A stretch of 47,152 nucleotides of DNA. It comes from Pirellula sp. GTDB taxonomy: Bacteria; Planctomycetota; Planctomycetia; Pirellulales; Pirellulaceae. Below, piece by piece: positions 8,584 to 17,595 of the stretch. Position 1 is the stretch's first letter. Every line of letters begins with the position of its first letter. The notes below the pieces were generated by a model. It worked only from the letters and a program-made list of their open reading frames with translations. It did not search any database and was not told the DNA's origin. Position numbers and translations under genes: made by a program. The stretch lies in contig JAJTID010000126.1 of assembly GCA_021300155.1 (NCBI GenBank), positions 1 through 47,152 of the forward strand, read 5' to 3'.

Positions 8584-8910
8584 TTAGACCATGTCTTTTA
8601 GCTTCTTGAGAGCTCGGACCTTGACGGTAGTGGACGCTGGCTTTGGGTCTGCCCATTTCATTTCGCCAGTTTGCGGATTTCGCACTTGTCGCTTTGGAAG
8701 TGCCTTCTTTTGGTGGCGAAGAATCTTGCAGAGGTCAGGAATCACGAAAGCGCCAACGCCCTTTTTGCCAATCGAGTTGGCGATTTCAACCTTCAGCGCA
8801 TCAAATACTTCTGCTATTTGCTTCTTGGTCAAGCCGGTTGCTTCGGCGATGTTGCTGAAAATCTGGACTTTTGTGAGTGGCTTTTCTGCTTTGGCAGCTG
8901 CTTTTGCCAT
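8584..8910 (-). CDS. HU/IHF-family DNA-binding protein
   Basis: The protein has the HU fold: LTKVQIFSNIAEATGLTKKQIAEVFDAL is the helical body and RQVRNPQTGEMKWADPK is the beta-arm that wraps DNA; the arm keeps the RNPxTGE motif and ends in VKVRALKKLKDMV. The start at 8910 (MAKAAAKAEKPL) follows AAAGGG about 8-10 nt upstream; longer in-frame starts exist but add nothing conserved. At 108 residues it is slightly longer than E. coli HU because of the basic Ala/Lys N-terminal tail. It should act as a nucleoid-structuring dimer. It is monocistronic with its own terminator. Confidence 0.92.
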   Translation of the reverse strand: MAKAAAKAEKPLTKVQIFSNIAEATGLTKKQIAEVFDALKVEIANSIGKKGVGAFVIPDLCKILRHQKKALPKRQVRNPQTGEMKWADPKPASTTVKVRALKKLKDMV

Positions 8911-9092
8911 GTGACGAATCCCTTTCAAACGATCACGGATGGGTTCCATGTCCGACAATGAACATGCGAGTTGGCTGAATTAAAGGATGCGGGGGGTAAA
9001 ATGCAACCGGGAAACAAGCAAAACACGCAAAAAACCCTGGGAATTGAAGTATTTTGTCAAAAAAACATTGAAAAAATGAGCTGGCGGTTAGT

Positions 9093-9431
9093 CTAGACCG
9101 GATATTTCTGGGCATTCTTGACCATTTTCGCCTCCAAAGTGCTTGCCAAATCAATACCCATCACGCTGGCCAATCGCAACACATACGACAAAACGTCCGC
9201 GATTTCTTCGCCAATCTGCTGCCGTTGCTCCAAACTCAAAGTGGCGTCAGGTTCCAACCACTGAAAGTGCTCCATGATTTCCGCCGCTTCAATCGCAATC
9301 GACATCGCCAAATTCTTGGGCAAATGAAACTTGCCCCAATCCCGTTCGGTCGAGAATTCGTCCACCCAACGTTTGATTTCGGCAATCGTCGTTTTCGCGT
9401 CCGGTGCATTAGGGTTATCGATGCTATGCAT
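9093..9431 (-). CDS. MazG-like nucleotide pyrophosphohydrolase
   Basis: The 112-residue protein matches the single-domain MazG-like/dCTPase family of all-alpha NTP pyrophosphatases. It has the two acidic helices that bind Mg: AIEAAEIMEHFQW and IGEEIADVLSYVLRLA, preceded by RDWGKFHLPKNLAMS and ending in KNAQKYPV. Such enzymes hydrolyse non-canonical or excess dNTPs to monophosphates and act as house-cleaning enzymes in the cytosol. The start at 9431 (MHSIDNP) has AAGG 7 nt upstream; an ATG at 9458 would add nine residues. It stands alone between HU and the peroxiredoxin gene. Confidence 0.85.
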   Translation of the reverse strand: MHSIDNPNAPDAKTTIAEIKRWVDEFSTERDWGKFHLPKNLAMSIAIEAAEIMEHFQWLEPDATLSLEQRQQIGEEIADVLSYVLRLASVMGIDLASTLEAKMVKNAQKYPV

Positions 9432-9563
9432 GCTTTTGCCTTGACGAATGCCTAACATTCGAGAGTATGGAGGTTAGTTACTAGTTCTGGTCTTCGCAGG
9501 GATACCAGTCTACAAAGCGTATCGATCGCAGCGAATAAACAAAGAGATTCGGAGTAAAGCAAA

Positions 9564-10166
9564 ATGGCAGTCTTGGTCACCAAACCCGCACCTGACTTCA
9601 AAGCACAAGCAGTCCTGAAGGACGGTTCCTTTGCAGAGGTTACCCTCAGTCAATTCAAGGGGAACAAGTATGTACTGCTGTTCTTTTACCCATTGGATTT
9701 CACCTTCGTTTGCCCAACGGAAATCATCGCCTTTTCTGACCGTGTCAAAGAATTCAACGACCTAGGAGTGGAGGTCATCGGTGTTTCCGTCGACAGCCAT
9801 TTCTCGCATTTGGCCTGGAGAAATACGCCGCGAAATCAGGGTGGTATCGGACAGATCGATTACACGTTGGTCGCCGACCTGAACAAACAAATCTCCAGGG
9901 ACTACGACGTCCTGATGGGAGACGCTGTCGCGCTCAGAGGTTTGTTCTTAATCGACAAAAATGGCTTTGTTCGCCACCAAGTCGTCAACGATTTGCCTCT
10001 CGGACGTAGCGTGGATGAAGCGTTGCGAATGGTCCAAGCTCTTCAATTCTTCGAAAAGAACGGCGAAGTCTGCCCAGCCAACTGGCAAGAAGGCAAGAGC
10101 ACGATCAAGCCAACCGTCGACGGTAGCAAGTCATTCTTCAACGCGGAATACTCGGCGAAAGCTTAG
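9564..10166 (+). CDS. Typical 2-Cys peroxiredoxin (AhpC/Prx1 type)
   Basis: The protein reduces peroxides in the cytosol through a peroxidatic cysteine, Cys50 in [10 protein letters not shown], and a resolving cysteine near residue 170 in GEVCPANW. The conserved Pro, Thr and Arg of the family are present ([18 protein letters not shown]). The C-terminal extension after the second cysteine ends in [11 protein letters not shown] and lacks a clear YF hyperoxidation motif. Length is 200 aa, normal for Prx1. GGAG lies 9 nt before the ATG. The reducing partner is not encoded nearby. Confidence 0.93.
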   Translation: MAVLVTKPAPDFKAQAVLKDGSFAEVTLSQFKGNKYVLLFFYPLDFTFVCPTEIIAFSDRVKEFNDLGVEVIGVSVDSHFSHLAWRNTPRNQGGIGQIDYTLVADLNKQISRDYDVLMGDAVALRGLFLIDKNGFVRHQVVNDLPLGRSVDEALRMVQALQFFEKNGEVCPANWQEGKSTIKPTVDGSKSFFNAEYSAKA

Positions 10167-10527
10167 ATAGCCTGTTTCGCGTCCGACAAGAGTCTTGCTC
10201 AGACTGTAGCTTTGAACCTTTGCCCCGAGCGGATGGATTTTCCAGGGAGCTATGGATTTTCCAGGGAGTTAATGTCGGCCGGGACAGTTAATGTCGGCCG
10301 GGACAGTTAATGTCGGCCGGGACAATGGTCTCGGCCTACTTTTCACGCAGCGTTGGCTAGTTGGATCGCGAGCAACTAGTCTGCCCGACAATTATTTCCG
10401 CGATTCTTCCTTGGCCGGTTAAGTTCGAACTGCGTAAATCGGTCACCGACTAGGCCTTTATGGGAAACAGCGTTTCGAGTAGGTTCGAAGACCACCTCGC
10501 ACCCTGGATCTCAAGGAAATATTGGCT
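10167..10527. other. Intergenic region with short tandem repeats
   Basis: About 360 bp between the peroxiredoxin gene and moaC without a gene. It holds the two tandem-repeat families listed at 10233-10324. The rest shows no promoter or terminator that I can support. Confidence 0.5.
10233..10324 (+). repeat. Two adjacent tandem repeats (17 bp x2 and 19 bp x3)
   Basis: ATGGATTTTCCAGGGAG occurs at 10233-10249 and again at 10252-10268. It is followed directly by three exact copies of a 19-bp unit, GTTAATGTCGGCCGGGACA, at 10268-10286, 10287-10305 and 10306-10324. The unit carries a dyad TGTC-N6-GACA, so each copy could be a small protein-binding site or hairpin. Confidence 0.85.
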
Positions 10528-11046
10528 ATGTCGTCTTCATCCTCCAAACCTCCGACCAACACCGATTCCGAGACAATGACTCACGTCGATAAACGTGGGG
10601 CAGCTTGGATGGTCGACGTCGGAGCAAAGCCGATTTCGAAGAGAGTCGCAATCGCGTCCAGCAAAGTCGCGATGTCAGCCGAAGCGGCGAGTGCAATCCG
10701 AGCGAACGCACTCGCCAAAGGGGACTGTCTTCAGGTCGCGAGAATCGCTGCGATTCAAGGAACGAAGTGGACAAGCCATTTGATTCCACTATGCCACGCC
10801 ATTCCAATCGATTCGGTAGAAGCACAATGTAATTGGCTCTCCGAAACGGAGTTGGAATGGAAAGTAACGGTAAAGTCGACTGGTAAGACGGGTGTTGAAA
10901 TGGAAGCTCTCTCAGGAGCGAGCATCGCAGCACTCACCGTTTACGACATGTGCAAGGCGATCGATCGTTCCATTACCATTCGCGAAATTTGCTTGATCGA
11001 AAAGTCAGGCGGTGAACGCGGAGATTACGCGAGAGAAATTTCGTAA
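10528..11046 (+). CDS. moaC: Cyclic pyranopterin monophosphate synthase MoaC
   Basis: MoaC converts the MoaA product to cyclic pyranopterin monophosphate, the first intermediate of molybdenum cofactor synthesis. The conserved segments are MVDVGAKPISKRVA, LIPLCHAIPID, the catalytic-site block TGVEMEALSGASIAALTVYD and IEKSGGERGDY. A Ser/Thr-rich stretch of about 18 residues precedes the family N-terminus. AAGGA lies 10 nt before the ATG at 10528; a TTG at 10522 sits 4 nt from it and is less likely. The polyprenyl synthase gene begins 1 bp after the stop, so the two genes are co-transcribed. No other moa or moe gene is present. Confidence 0.92.
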   Translation: MSSSSSKPPTNTDSETMTHVDKRGAAWMVDVGAKPISKRVAIASSKVAMSAEAASAIRANALAKGDCLQVARIAAIQGTKWTSHLIPLCHAIPIDSVEAQCNWLSETELEWKVTVKSTGKTGVEMEALSGASIAALTVYDMCKAIDRSITIREICLIEKSGGERGDYAREIS

Positions 11047-11047
11047 C

Positions 11048-12160
11048 ATGAATGCACCCGAAGCTGGTATCCGTTCCGCAATTGCAAACACATCGGTGCA
11101 CCGAAGAAACGTTCCCGTCCGGCTCGTTCCGCCCGCTCGGTTCAAGGATGTGCGAACGGCACCTCAGCCCGAATTGGGCTACCGGCAAGTACTCGGGTCA
11201 GTCACCGCATCGATTCAATCCGAATTGAACGAAGTCGAGAAATGGATTTCGGATGGTCTCCGAGTTGCTAACCCATCCTTGCAGCCAATGTTAGACCACG
11301 TTCGTGATCTGGGTGGGAAACGTCTGAGACCTATCTTGACGTTGTTGAGTGCGAAAGCCTGCGGCAAGATTACCGAGGAGACGATCCGGCTAGCTGCAGT
11401 TGTAGAGTTGTTGCACACAGCGACACTGGTGCATGACGACGTGTTGGATGGAGCGGAAAAACGAAGACACCGACCGACGCTACATAACCTATGGGGCGTA
11501 CCTGCCAGTGTATTGGTTGGCGATTGGTTATTCACTCATGCATACGGATTGGCGAACCAAGGGGAATCCACTCAGCCCGGCCGATGGATTGCAACCGCAG
11601 CCAAAATGGTTTGCGAAGGTGAGATACTACAAGGGCAAAGCGTTGGGAACTTTGATATTTCAGAAGATGAATACTTTGAGCTGCTGAAAGCAAAGACAGG
11701 TGCTTTGTGCAGCGTCAGTTGCCAATTGGGGGCTTGGTCTGCTGGAGTACCAGCCGATTGTCATGAACGGTTCGCTGAGTTTGGGATGACTTTAGGTCTG
11801 GCGTTTCAGATATACGACGATTGGTTAGATGTGTGGGGTGACGATTCCGTTGCTGGAAAGACGCTGGGTACAGATCTAGCGTCCTTCAAACCGACTCTTC
11901 CTGCGTTGCACGCGATAGCACTGAATCCTCGTTGCGAATCGGACCTAACACCCCGACTTCGAGCCAAGGATGCTCTCGCTAGTCTAGAGCTTCGCAACTT
12001 GATGGAACTCTCGGGTGCGTCGGGTTACACGCTGCAAAAAGCTCGATCGCTAGCATCAGACGCATGCAATTGTGTGGAAAGTGTTGGAATCCGCTTGGAT
12101 CGGACCGTCGTCGAGCAACTGGGAAGATTGGCGGTTGCAGCAACTCACCGCCCTGGATAA
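11048..12160 (+). CDS. Trans-polyprenyl diphosphate synthase
   Basis: The enzyme condenses isopentenyl diphosphate units with an allylic diphosphate to make a prenyl chain for quinones or carotenoid-type lipids. The two Asp-rich Mg-binding motifs are clear: DDVLD near residue 130 (after LLHTATLVH) and DDWLD near residue 257 (after GLAFQIY). GGKRLRPIL and the KTLGTDLASFKPTLPAL element are also present. The residues before the first motif suggest a medium to long chain product, but chain length cannot be read safely. The start 1 bp after moaC is used. The N-terminal 40 residues are not conserved. Confidence 0.88.
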   Translation: MNAPEAGIRSAIANTSVHRRNVPVRLVPPARFKDVRTAPQPELGYRQVLGSVTASIQSELNEVEKWISDGLRVANPSLQPMLDHVRDLGGKRLRPILTLLSAKACGKITEETIRLAAVVELLHTATLVHDDVLDGAEKRRHRPTLHNLWGVPASVLVGDWLFTHAYGLANQGESTQPGRWIATAAKMVCEGEILQGQSVGNFDISEDEYFELLKAKTGALCSVSCQLGAWSAGVPADCHERFAEFGMTLGLAFQIYDDWLDVWGDDSVAGKTLGTDLASFKPTLPALHAIALNPRCESDLTPRLRAKDALASLELRNLMELSGASGYTLQKARSLASDACNCVESVGIRLDRTVVEQLGRLAVAATHRPG

Positions 12161-12255
12161 TGCAATAATTGACCCCGGTGGGTCTGTGGGGTATGCTAGA
12201 TTTGTTCTCGGAGTGCGTCACACCCCAAGGCTGGAAGCAATTGGAACTATCCAAA

Positions 12256-12287
12256 CCCGACGCGTAAGCGAGGGACTGTCCCTCACA
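12256..12287. repeat. GACGCGTAAGCGAGGGAC motif with inverted arms
   Basis: In the gap between the polyprenyl synthase and the large cytochrome gene, CCGACGCGTAAGCGAGGGAC is followed by a T and GTCCCTCAC, giving the inverted pair GAGGGAC/GTCCCTC (12270-12276/12278-12284). From memory, very similar GACGCGTAAGCGAGGG strings are scattered in intergenic DNA of many planctomycete genomes; this was not checked here. It may be a REP-like dispersed repeat. Confidence 0.5.
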
Positions 12288-12402
12288 GGCTATTCTCGTT
12301 GGGATGGTTTAACTGCATTCGCTACTGCCTGAACACCACACAACCCACCTAAATTATCAACATGGCTTGTCCCCGGAGCCATCTTTCGGACACGGTCTTT
12401 AT

Positions 12403-15400
12403 ATGTCGCTTGGATTTCATTGGCGATGGCTAGTTTCACTTGGCCTGATCGTCGCAACCACATGTTTGCTTGACGGACGGTTTGCTATCGCCGACTCAGG
12501 CGCAACGGTTAGTTTCTCGAAAGACATTTATCCAATTCTTCAAGCGAATTGCATGGGATGTCATCAACCCGCCAAGACACAGGGTGGCTACTTGATGACT
12601 GATTTTGAATCTCTATTGGCCAAAGGGGAGTCGGGAAATCCGGCCATCGTCCCTGGCAAATCGAGCGAGAGCTACCTGATTCACGAGATCGTCCCAGTCG
12701 ATGGCAAGGCGGAGATGCCAAAGAATGGCAAACCGCTTCATGCCTCTGAAATCGAATTGATCCAACGTTGGATCGATCAAGGGGCGAAGAACGATTCGAC
12801 ACGCTCGGAACCGAAGTATAGTGCGAGCCGACCTCCGCAATATGTTCGACCTCCAACCATTTCCAGTTTGCGTTTCTCGCCGGACGGGTCCGAGTTAATT
12901 GCGACGGGCTTCCACGAAGCCTTGATCTTCAAAACGGAATCGTGGCAGCTCAGCAAGCGATTGGTCGGCATGAGTCCTCGGCTCGAATCGATTGCCTACT
13001 CACCGGATGGCAAATGGATAGCTATCGCTGCAGGTGAACCTGGCGTTCGCGGGGAGTTGCAGATTTGGAATAATGAGACGAAAGAACTGGAGGATAGTTA
13101 TTCGATCGCGGCCGATACTCTTTTCGGTGTCAACTGGTCTCCCGATTCCGAGTTGATCTCGTTCGCTTGCAGCGACAATTCCGTGCGTGCCGTGAACCGA
13201 CAAGGTGTTCAGAAACTATTCCAACGCGTTCACGAGGATTGGGCGCGATCGACAACCTTTACGGTGGATGGCAAGCATCTGGTTTCTGCCAGCCGCGATA
13301 TGACGGTGAAGCTGACCGAAGTTGAAACAGAACGATTCATCGACAACATCACTTCGATTACGCCTGGTGCATTGCGCGGTGGCATGCAAGCAGTCGCGGT
13401 TCATCCAACGCGAAATGAGATCGTTGTCGGTGGCGCTGATGGTTCGCCAAAAATCTATCGAGTGTTTCGGCAGACCGCCCGAGTCATCGGTGACGATGCC
13501 AATCTCATTCGCCAACTAGAACCGATTCCGGGGCGTATTTTCGATGTTGCTATTAGCAAAGATAGTCGCTTCCTTGCCGCAGCATCGACTGTTGACAATC
13601 AAAGCACCATTCGTGTCTGGGCTTACGATGTTGATGCTCAATTGCCTGATGATATCAAAAAGATCCAATCCAAACGTAGCCAGCAACGAACGGAGGAAGA
13701 GAAGAAGAAACTAGAGACCTACGTCACCGCGCAGCCAGCAGTTCTCGCGACGTGGAACGTGGCGGATTCAGCGATCTACTCGATCGCTATCGATGACAAG
13801 GGTAGAGTTGCGTCGGGCGGATCCGATGGCAAAGTGCGAGTCTGGAACATCGCGGACCAACAATCGGTGGCTAGCTTTGACACGACCCCACCAAACTCGA
13901 ATGCGACCGCGACCGCGGCGTCGATGTCCGAGGGGCGAACTGCTCGTCTTCAACAGATTGCCGCTTTGCATCAATCAGAACGAACCGCCCCCGAGTCGCT
14001 TCAGGAACTTCACCAGTTCCCGATATCCAAGTTGAGTGGGATTGAAGTCTCCCCCTCGGAAATCAAGATGAACGCTTGGAACGAATCGGTGCAGTTTGTT
14101 GTTGTGGCGAAACTTGACTCTGGCGAGTTGAGGGATATTACGAGGCTTGCTAAATACTCTAGCTCGAGCGCTGTCGTTTGGACCTCCGACCGTGGCTGGG
14201 TACAGCCGCTGGAGTCGGGCGAGTGCAAGATCATCGTCCAGTTTGCGAATCAAGCGATAACAGTACCTGTGACTGTCGATCTATCGAAGCCCCAGTCTGC
14301 AAACTTTATCCGCGATGTGAATCCGGTTCTTTCGCGTTTGGGTTGTAACTCGGGAACGTGTCACGGTGCGCAGGCTGGTAAGGGAGGATTCAAACTCTCG
14401 CTGCGCGGTTACGATCCCATATTTGATATTCGCTCTTTGGCTGACGATCTGGCTAGCCGCCGACTCAATACAGCTTCGCCACTCTCTAGCTTGATGATGA
14501 CGAAACCGCTGGGCAAAGTTCCACACGTCGGCGGCAAGCTCTTTCAGGAGAGCGATTCGCATGCATTGATTATCAAACAATGGATCGCTGAAGGAGCTCG
14601 GGTAGACTTGACGACTCCGCGTGTTCAATCGATTGCGTTGAGCCCGACAAATCCCATTTCGCCAGATGCTGGTACGGTACAGCAGTTCCGGGTGATGGCA
14701 ACCTACACCGACGGCACGACACGCGATGTGACTCGCGAAGCCTTCGTCGAATCGGGCAATGCAGAGGTTGCAGGCGTGCAAGAGGGTGCGAGGATTGTGG
14801 CAGTGCGTCGCGGTGAAGCTCCGATCTTGGCTCGTTACGAAGGTGCTTATGCCGCAACAACATTGACCGTGATGGGAGATCGAACCGGGTACGCTTGGAA
14901 ACCATCGCCAGGTAGCAATGTGATCGACAACTTCGTCGCGACCAAGTTGGAGAGAATGAAGATCGAGCCGTCGAACCTCTGTACGGACAGCGAATTTTTG
15001 CGGCGAGCAACGATCGATTTGACAGGTTTGCCACCGACCGCAGATCGCGTTCGATCTTTCTTAGCCGATACGACTCCGTCGGCTCAAAAGCGAAACAATC
15101 TGGTTGACGAGTTGGTGAGTAGCGAAGCGTTCGTCGATCACTGGACCAATAAGTGGTCGGATCTGCTTCAAGTGAATTCCAAGTTTTTGGGTAAGGAAGG
15201 CGCGAGCGCTTTCCGGGATTGGATTCGGTCGAGCGTTGCGAGCAACAAACCGTATAACCAGTTTGTGCATGAGATCGTCAATGCGAGCGGATCGAACAAA
15301 GAGAACCCAGCTGCGTCTTACTACAAGATCTTGCGAAACCCTGAAGACACGGTGGAGAACACGACCCACCTGTTCCTCGGCGTGCGATTCAATTGCAATA

Positions 15401-17532
15401 AATGCCATGACCATCCCTTTGAACGATGGACCCAGGACCAATACTACCAAACGGCTGCTTACTTCACTCAAGTTACACTGAGCAAAGACGAAGCGTCTGG
15501 AGGCAAGACCATCGGTGGAACTGCAGTGGAAGGTGCAAAGCCCCTCTACGAAATCGTTGCTGATTCTGGCAAGGCGGAAATGAAGCATCAACGAACACAA
15601 CAGAACGTTGCGCCGAAGCTCCCTTTCGATGCAGAGTATTCGGTACCCGAGGGTAGCTCGCGTCGCGCCGTGTTTGCTGCATGGCTGACGAGCTCGAAGA
15701 ATCCTTACTTTGCCAAGAGCTTCGTTAATCGCATGTGGGGATACATGTTAGGCAAAGGACTGATTGAACCGATCGATGACATCCGTGCTGGCAATCCAGC
15801 TAGTATCCCAGAGTTGCTCGAGTTTTTAGAGAAGGATTTTGTTGCAAACAACTTCGATGTGCGACATATCCTGAAGACGATTTGCAAATCCGAAACGTAT
15901 CAACGTTCGATCCAAACGAATTCTTGGAATGCAGACGACGATCGCAATTACTCGCACGCCATGCCACGTCGATTGCCCGCAGAAGTTCTCTTCGATGCGA
16001 TACACATGGTAACAGGTTCGGAGATCAAATTGCCGGGCCTCAAGCCGGGGACTCGCGCTGCAGCGCTGGCAGACGCAGATGCCAATCTGCCAGATGGATT
16101 TCTGAACAATTTGGGACGACCACCCCGCGAAAGCGCTTGCGAGTGCGAACGATCGAGCGAACTGCGATTGGGGTCGGTCATGGCTCTCGTGAGTGGTCCT
16201 ACGTTAGGGACAGCGATCGCGGATCAAGGGAACTCGATCGGCAGTCTCGTGGAACAGTTCCAAGAAGATCGGCAGTTGATCGGTGAATTGTTTATGAGGG
16301 TACTCAACAGGCCAGCCACCGAGAAAGAGGTGGATGCCTCGACGACGGTGATGGCATTTATCGAGGCGGATCATGCGAAGCTCGCCAAGAGCCTGGAAGA
16401 ACGAGAAGCGTGGTGGGTCGAAGAGAAGCCCAAACGGCAAGCCCAATTGGATGCCGATAAAGCACAAGCGGAAAAAGATCTGATCGCGAGACAAGATGCG
16501 ATTCGCGCTGACCGAGAGGCAGCCGAGAAAGCTCGCTTGGAGCGATTGGCGGCCGCAAAGACCAGTATGGAATCGTATGAGTCGAGTATTCAATCCAAAC
16601 TGGACGAGTTTATTGCGAAAAGAAAAGATCAACCACAGTGGACAACATTGCTAGCCACCAAAGCGAAGTCTTCCAACAAGGCGAAGCTGATTCCACAAGC
16701 GGATCGATCGATCGTGGCTCAAGGTGCTGCGGACAAAGGAATTTATACGATCGACACCACAGTGCCGTTCGCGTTCAACTCGATTCGACTCGAAACATTG
16801 ACGAGTCCCGAACTCAAGGGGAATGGACCTGGCCTTTCGGACGTGGGTAATTTTGTCATCACCGAGTTGGAGCTTTATGCAGGGAACCCAGCGAAGCCGA
16901 AAGAGATGCGAAAACTCAAGATCAAACGCGGTTTGACCGATTTTGACCAAGGTGGATTCTCGGCAGCAGCCGTTTATGATGACAAAACCAACGACCAGGG
17001 TGGTTGGGCTGTTTCGGGTGCTACGGGTGCGGAACACTGGGCGGTATTCGAATTGGCGGAACCAGCACAATTGGCCGCAGGCGAAACGCTTCAATGGCGA
17101 ATCCATCAGTTTCATAACGCCGACAAACATCGCTTAGGACGCTTTCGGTTGAGTATCGCTAGCTTTACGGGCGAAGTACCGATCGGGCTTTCCGAAACGC
17201 TGACTGCCTTTGCGAACTTGCCGAATGAAGATCGAAACGAACAAACGACCAAAGATTCGCTAGCTTACTTCAAAGCTAGCTCCGGCGAATACCTGAAACT
17301 AAAAGGTGCTTTCGACAAAGAAAATCGTCCGCTACCTGAAGACGAACAAGTGGTTGCGCTGAAGAAGCGAATCGAAAGACTCTCTGCTCCGTTGGTCGAC
17401 GATTCTCGATTGGTGCGATTGCGAAACGATGTGAAAGAGAGTGCAAGCCAGAAGGCCAAAGCCCGACTGACAGCCGCTGAAGACATCACTTGGGCACTGA
17501 TCAACAGTCCAGCCTTTTTGTTCAATCACTAA
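12403..17532 (+). CDS. Large secreted planctomycete cytochrome: heme + WD40 + DUF1549/DUF1553
   Basis: A 1709-residue exported protein. After a signal peptide (about 1-31) comes a c-type heme domain (CMGCH, Cys50; PSCyt1), then WD40 propeller repeats (about 140-480), a short coiled coil and a bacterial Ig-like segment. A second heme-like motif follows in LGCNSGTCHGAQAGKGGF (near 648, CX4CH) and then DUF1549 (about 840-1040) with a third motif, CNKCHDHPF (near 998). DUF1553 starts around 1085 (NPYFAKSFVNRMWGYMLGKG) and finishes at the extreme C-terminus (ALINSPAFLFNH). Inside it sit an Ala/Glu/Lys coiled coil (about 1325-1410) and a carbohydrate-binding-like beta segment. The start at 12403 gives a good signal peptide. 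Function is unproven; it pairs with the DUF1501 gene 63 bp downstream. Confidence 0.88.
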   Translation: MSLGFHWRWLVSLGLIVATTCLLDGRFAIADSGATVSFSKDIYPILQANCMGCHQPAKTQGGYLMTDFESLLAKGESGNPAIVPGKSSESYLIHEIVPVDGKAEMPKNGKPLHASEIELIQRWIDQGAKNDSTRSEPKYSASRPPQYVRPPTISSLRFSPDGSELIATGFHEALIFKTESWQLSKRLVGMSPRLESIAYSPDGKWIAIAAGEPGVRGELQIWNNETKELEDSYSIAADTLFGVNWSPDSELISFACSDNSVRAVNRQGVQKLFQRVHEDWARSTTFTVDGKHLVSASRDMTVKLTEVETERFIDNITSITPGALRGGMQAVAVHPTRNEIVVGGADGSPKIYRVFRQTARVIGDDANLIRQLEPIPGRIFDVAISKDSRFLAAASTVDNQSTIRVWAYDVDAQLPDDIKKIQSKRSQQRTEEEKKKLETYVTAQPAVLATWNVADSAIYSIAIDDKGRVASGGSDGKVRVWNIADQQSVASFDTTPPNSNATATAASMSEGRTARLQQIAALHQSERTAPESLQELHQFPISKLSGIEVSPSEIKMNAWNESVQFVVVAKLDSGELRDITRLAKYSSSSAVVWTSDRGWVQPLESGECKIIVQFANQAITVPVTVDLSKPQSANFIRDVNPVLSRLGCNSGTCHGAQAGKGGFKLSLRGYDPIFDIRSLADDLASRRLNTASPLSSLMMTKPLGKVPHVGGKLFQESDSHALIIKQWIAEGARVDLTTPRVQSIALSPTNPISPDAGTVQQFRVMATYTDGTTRDVTREAFVESGNAEVAGVQEGARIVAVRRGEAPILARYEGAYAATTLTVMGDRTGYAWKPSPGSNVIDNFVATKLERMKIEPSNLCTDSEFLRRATIDLTGLPPTADRVRSFLADTTPSAQKRNNLVDELVSSEAFVDHWTNKWSDLLQVNSKFLGKEGASAFRDWIRSSVASNKPYNQFVHEIVNASGSNKENPAASYYKILRNPEDTVENTTHLFLGVRFNCNKCHDHPFERWTQDQYYQTAAYFTQVTLSKDEASGGKTIGGTAVEGAKPLYEIVADSGKAEMKHQRTQQNVAPKLPFDAEYSVPEGSSRRAVFAAWLTSSKNPYFAKSFVNRMWGYMLGKGLIEPIDDIRAGNPASIPELLEFLEKDFVANNFDVRHILKTICKSETYQRSIQTNSWNADDDRNYSHAMPRRLPAEVLFDAIHMVTGSEIKLPGLKPGTRAAALADADANLPDGFLNNLGRPPRESACECERSSELRLGSVMALVSGPTLGTAIADQGNSIGSLVEQFQEDRQLIGELFMRVLNRPATEKEVDASTTVMAFIEADHAKLAKSLEEREAWWVEEKPKRQAQLDADKAQAEKDLIARQDAIRADREAAEKARLERLAAAKTSMESYESSIQSKLDEFIAKRKDQPQWTTLLATKAKSSNKAKLIPQADRSIVAQGAADKGIYTIDTTVPFAFNSIRLETLTSPELKGNGPGLSDVGNFVITELELYAGNPAKPKEMRKLKIKRGLTDFDQGGFSAAAVYDDKTNDQGGWAVSGATGAEHWAVFELAEPAQLAAGETLQWRIHQFHNADKHRLGRFRLSIASFTGEVPIGLSETLTAFANLPNEDRNEQTTKDSLAYFKASSGEYLKLKGAFDKENRPLPEDEQVVALKKRIERLSAPLVDDSRLVRLRNDVKESASQKAKARLTAAEDITWALINSPAFLFNH

Positions 17533-17595
17533 CCTGCCGTTGAGACGAAGCCCGCTCCTAACCTACTAACTTTTTGCTAACACCGAGGACAAAAC

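Noticed and set aside
9030-9060. TTGACA on the minus strand upstream of HU
   Set aside because: The -10 position reads GGGTTT; no promoter can be claimed.
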